Source of the DNA: Styela clava
Lineage: Eukaryota; Chordata; Ascidiacea; Stolidobranchia; Styelidae
Length of the DNA: 64,000 bases
Reading direction: 5' to 3'
Assembly (NCBI RefSeq): GCF_964204865.1
Contig: NC_135252.1
Span: 13,413,383 to 13,477,382, forward strand
This document shows, one piece after another, positions 62,130 to 64,000 of this stretch. Each line of letters begins with the position of its first letter. The stretch's first letter is position 1. A model generated the notes under the pieces. The model did not search any database. It saw only the letters and a list, made by a program, of their open reading frames with translations, and had not been told where the DNA came from. The translations under genes and the position numbers were made by a program.

Positions 62130-62270
62130 AAAAAAGTAATAGCCTTCTGAGGAAAAATTTTATCTTTAACCACTGAAAATTTCAAAGCAATTGGTCCAGT
62201 AATCAAAAAGAAAAGCGATTTCTTCAAAACGTGTCAAAGGACAACAAGAGAGCAATGCTCAAATATATGG
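62130..62270 (+). repeat. Dispersed repeat copy
   Basis: AGTAATAGCCTTCTGAGG, then CTGAAAATTTCAAAGCAATT and GGTCCAGTAATC, then ACAACAAGAGAGCAATGCTC. The first part matches 63121-63215 and 35283-35390; the last part matches the short-motif family at 40313. This copy shows that both motifs belong to one element. Confidence 0.7.
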
Positions 62271-62571
62271 GCACGCAGACAATTCCCCATAAATCCTATG
62301 CGATGACTTACCAGTATCTGTATCTGGGTACCGTGACGGTACAGGGACTGCCATAGATATTTTAGGCCCTGTGACAATGATCCATTCTTCTTGATTATAT
62401 TGAAACATCAATTGAAATATCTCGTGCTATGAGTCAATTATGTACCGTATCAGGTACCACAGCCAAACATTTCACATAAAAACTTTACTAAATAACATGC
62501 GTCAACTTAATACCACCTGAATCGGGGTACAACTTTTGGTACAGTGACTGTCATTGTCGTTCAGGGTTGAT

Positions 62572-62645
62572 GGACAACTCGACTACACGGACAACTCACC
62601 AGGCCTAGCTGTAGTCGAGTGAGTTATCCGCGTGTAGTTGTCTGC
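62572..62645. repeat. Compound palindrome
   Basis: ACTCGACTACA (62577-62587) is exactly complementary to TGTAGTCGAGT (62610-62620). A second, overlapping pairing joins ACACGGACAACTC with GAGTTATCCGCGTGT. The segment could form alternative hairpins. It is probably the remnant of a foldback element. Confidence 0.65.
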
Positions 62646-63120
62646 CTCCCATTTCACACGTCCCGTGACTTGATTTTTTCTTCTCTATTCAATGAATTCA
62701 ATGCAACATGAATGGAAATACTAAGTAATCCGTGTCATTCCCTTCTCCATTATTTGAACAAAATTAAAAAAAATCTCTTTTCAGATATTTACATGCAGTA
62801 CCGTACGTTAACTTACCAATATACCTGTAATGCCAGACGCTTCTTCTTTGATAAACCAACTAATTCGATTTATCACGGTATTATAACAGCAGATACCACA
62901 GTCTACAAATATATTCACACCAAGCAAAGTAGTGCAGTAGGCTATTACCGTACCTATGGCATCACCGGTAACTTCAAAAAACTTAAAATTTTTGAGTAGC
63001 AACGATTTTCAGAACCCGCATTCACGCCGACGTTCGATGGCACGTGATTATGCGTCCGCAGAACGTTTGGTAACGTCATGGCAAACAAAAACAAATCTCA
63101 CAGAGCTAACAGAAACATTT

Positions 63121-63270
63121 GAAATAAATAAAAGTAATAGCCTTCTGGAATTTTTTTTTATCTGTAACCACTGAAAATTTCAAAGCAATTGGTCCAGTAA
63201 TCAAAGAGAAAAGCAACTTTTTAGGTTTTCCACTAGATGTCCAAAAACGTGTCAAAGAACAAGAACAACA
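63121..63270 (+). repeat. Dispersed repeat copy
   Basis: Same family as 62130-62270, about 1 kb downstream in the same orientation, including AGCCTTCTGGAA and AAATTTCAAAGCAATTGGTC. It is followed by repeated CCACTA(C)TTGTCCAAT-like phrases (63230-63362). Confidence 0.7.
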
Positions 63271-63815
63271 ACATAATATTGAAATGATCCATATGTCCAT
63301 TACGTGTCCAATAAGAACAACATAACAACAAAACGATCACTATGTCCACTACTTGTCCAATAATGTATAATGTAGTTGATTTGGATATAGATTGGGAGAT
63401 AACGCTAGGATCATGAAACATGTAAGCCAGCCACCACCCAAATAATTAGTGAGGGAACGAAACTAGCCATAAATTAGTTTATTCTTAAACACATGGTATT
63501 ATACAAACTATGCTATCATTTATAGCGATATGTTAAAAAGTAAAAACAAGCATACTCTACTAAGACACATACGTTTACATAGTAATGGCAAACGGAGTGA
63601 AAGCCAAAGACATATATTTTTATTAGTGAGGATACGAATTATTTGTACAAGTTTTACACCTATAATGAATGTAAATGGACTGGATTTCTAATAGTGGGAC
63701 CAACTAAACAAATCAGAATTTGTTATCAGAACAAAAATCGGTACTTCCGTAGTATGTGTACCAGGTAAGAGTTAGGGCATGGTTTTATTCCGATTTTCCG
63801 TATATTAGTTCTATC

Positions 63816-63955
63816 TAGGGCTGGGCATTTTCGAAACACTGGTGTTTCGAAATCGAAACGAAATTTTGCCTTCGAAACGAAGCACGTTTGTCATAAACAG
63901 TAAAATATGATCCCATTATTACCAACCAAACAGTGTTTCGAAACGCCCAGCCCTA
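63816..63955. mobile_element. 140-bp hAT MITE
   Basis: Starts TAGGGCTGGGCATTTTCGAA and ends TTCGAAACGCCCAGCCCTA, with a perfect 8-bp target duplication GTTCTATC (63808-63815 and 63956-63963). Internal text repeats TTTCGAAA-type palindromes. Non-autonomous. Confidence 0.92.
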
Positions 63956-64000
63956 GTTCTATCACGAGTTCGGGACTTTCTGTGTTAGCCAGGTGAATAT

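Noticed and set aside
1..64000. CRISPR arrays, operons or other prokaryotic systems
   Set aside because: The sequence is clearly eukaryotic, with spliced genes; tandem repeats found lack the spaced-repeat organisation of CRISPR arrays.

Overview
The window is eukaryotic nuclear DNA: AT-rich, with GT-AG introns of a few hundred to a few thousand bases, no operons, and many transposable elements. The gene families present (an ephexin-type RhoGEF, a ten-cysteine beta-microseminoprotein-like protein, and a secreted LRR protein ending in a fibronectin type II domain), together with the AT content, point to an invertebrate deuterostome. A tunicate is my best guess. This is inference; no species can be fixed from the sequence.

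Layout. 1-3.7 kb holds the last six exons (PH and SH3 domains) of an ephexin-like RhoGEF, with one hAT-type MITE in an intron and another just after the stop. 3.7-9.1 kb is intergenic with short repeats. 9.14-13.16 kb is an intact nested pair of hAT transposons, each with 8-bp target duplications; the inner one carries an almost complete transposase broken by one frameshift. 13.2-23.9 kb shows no gene. 23.96-25.28 kb is a complete three-exon gene for a secreted ten-cysteine microseminoprotein-like protein. 27-33 kb is a repeat graveyard: a retroelement gag remnant, a BED-finger remnant, and a decayed piggyBac transposase beside duplicated non-coding blocks.

33.98-37.28 kb is a small eight-exon gene whose internal exons are mostly exactly 42 nt, each coding two heptads of a coiled coil. 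One of these exons has recently been duplicated inside a 420-bp tandem repeat. 37.3-46 kb is intergenic with a minisatellite, dispersed repeats and unresolved open frames. 46.06-51.61 kb is a degenerate I-superfamily LINE (CCHC ORF1; endonuclease, reverse transcriptase and RNase H in ORF2), itself interrupted by a short retroposon. 54.97-61.20 kb is a complete six-exon gene for a secreted protein with leucine-rich repeats, a Thr-rich mucin-like stretch and a C-terminal FN2 domain. The last 2.8 kb is repeat-rich and ends with a 140-bp hAT MITE.

The four host genes look like independent transcription units, all on the + strand. The most interesting host observations are the two-heptad exon gene and the LRR/mucin/FN2 architecture. 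Exon structures were worked out by hand from splice sites and reading-frame continuity, with no transcript evidence.
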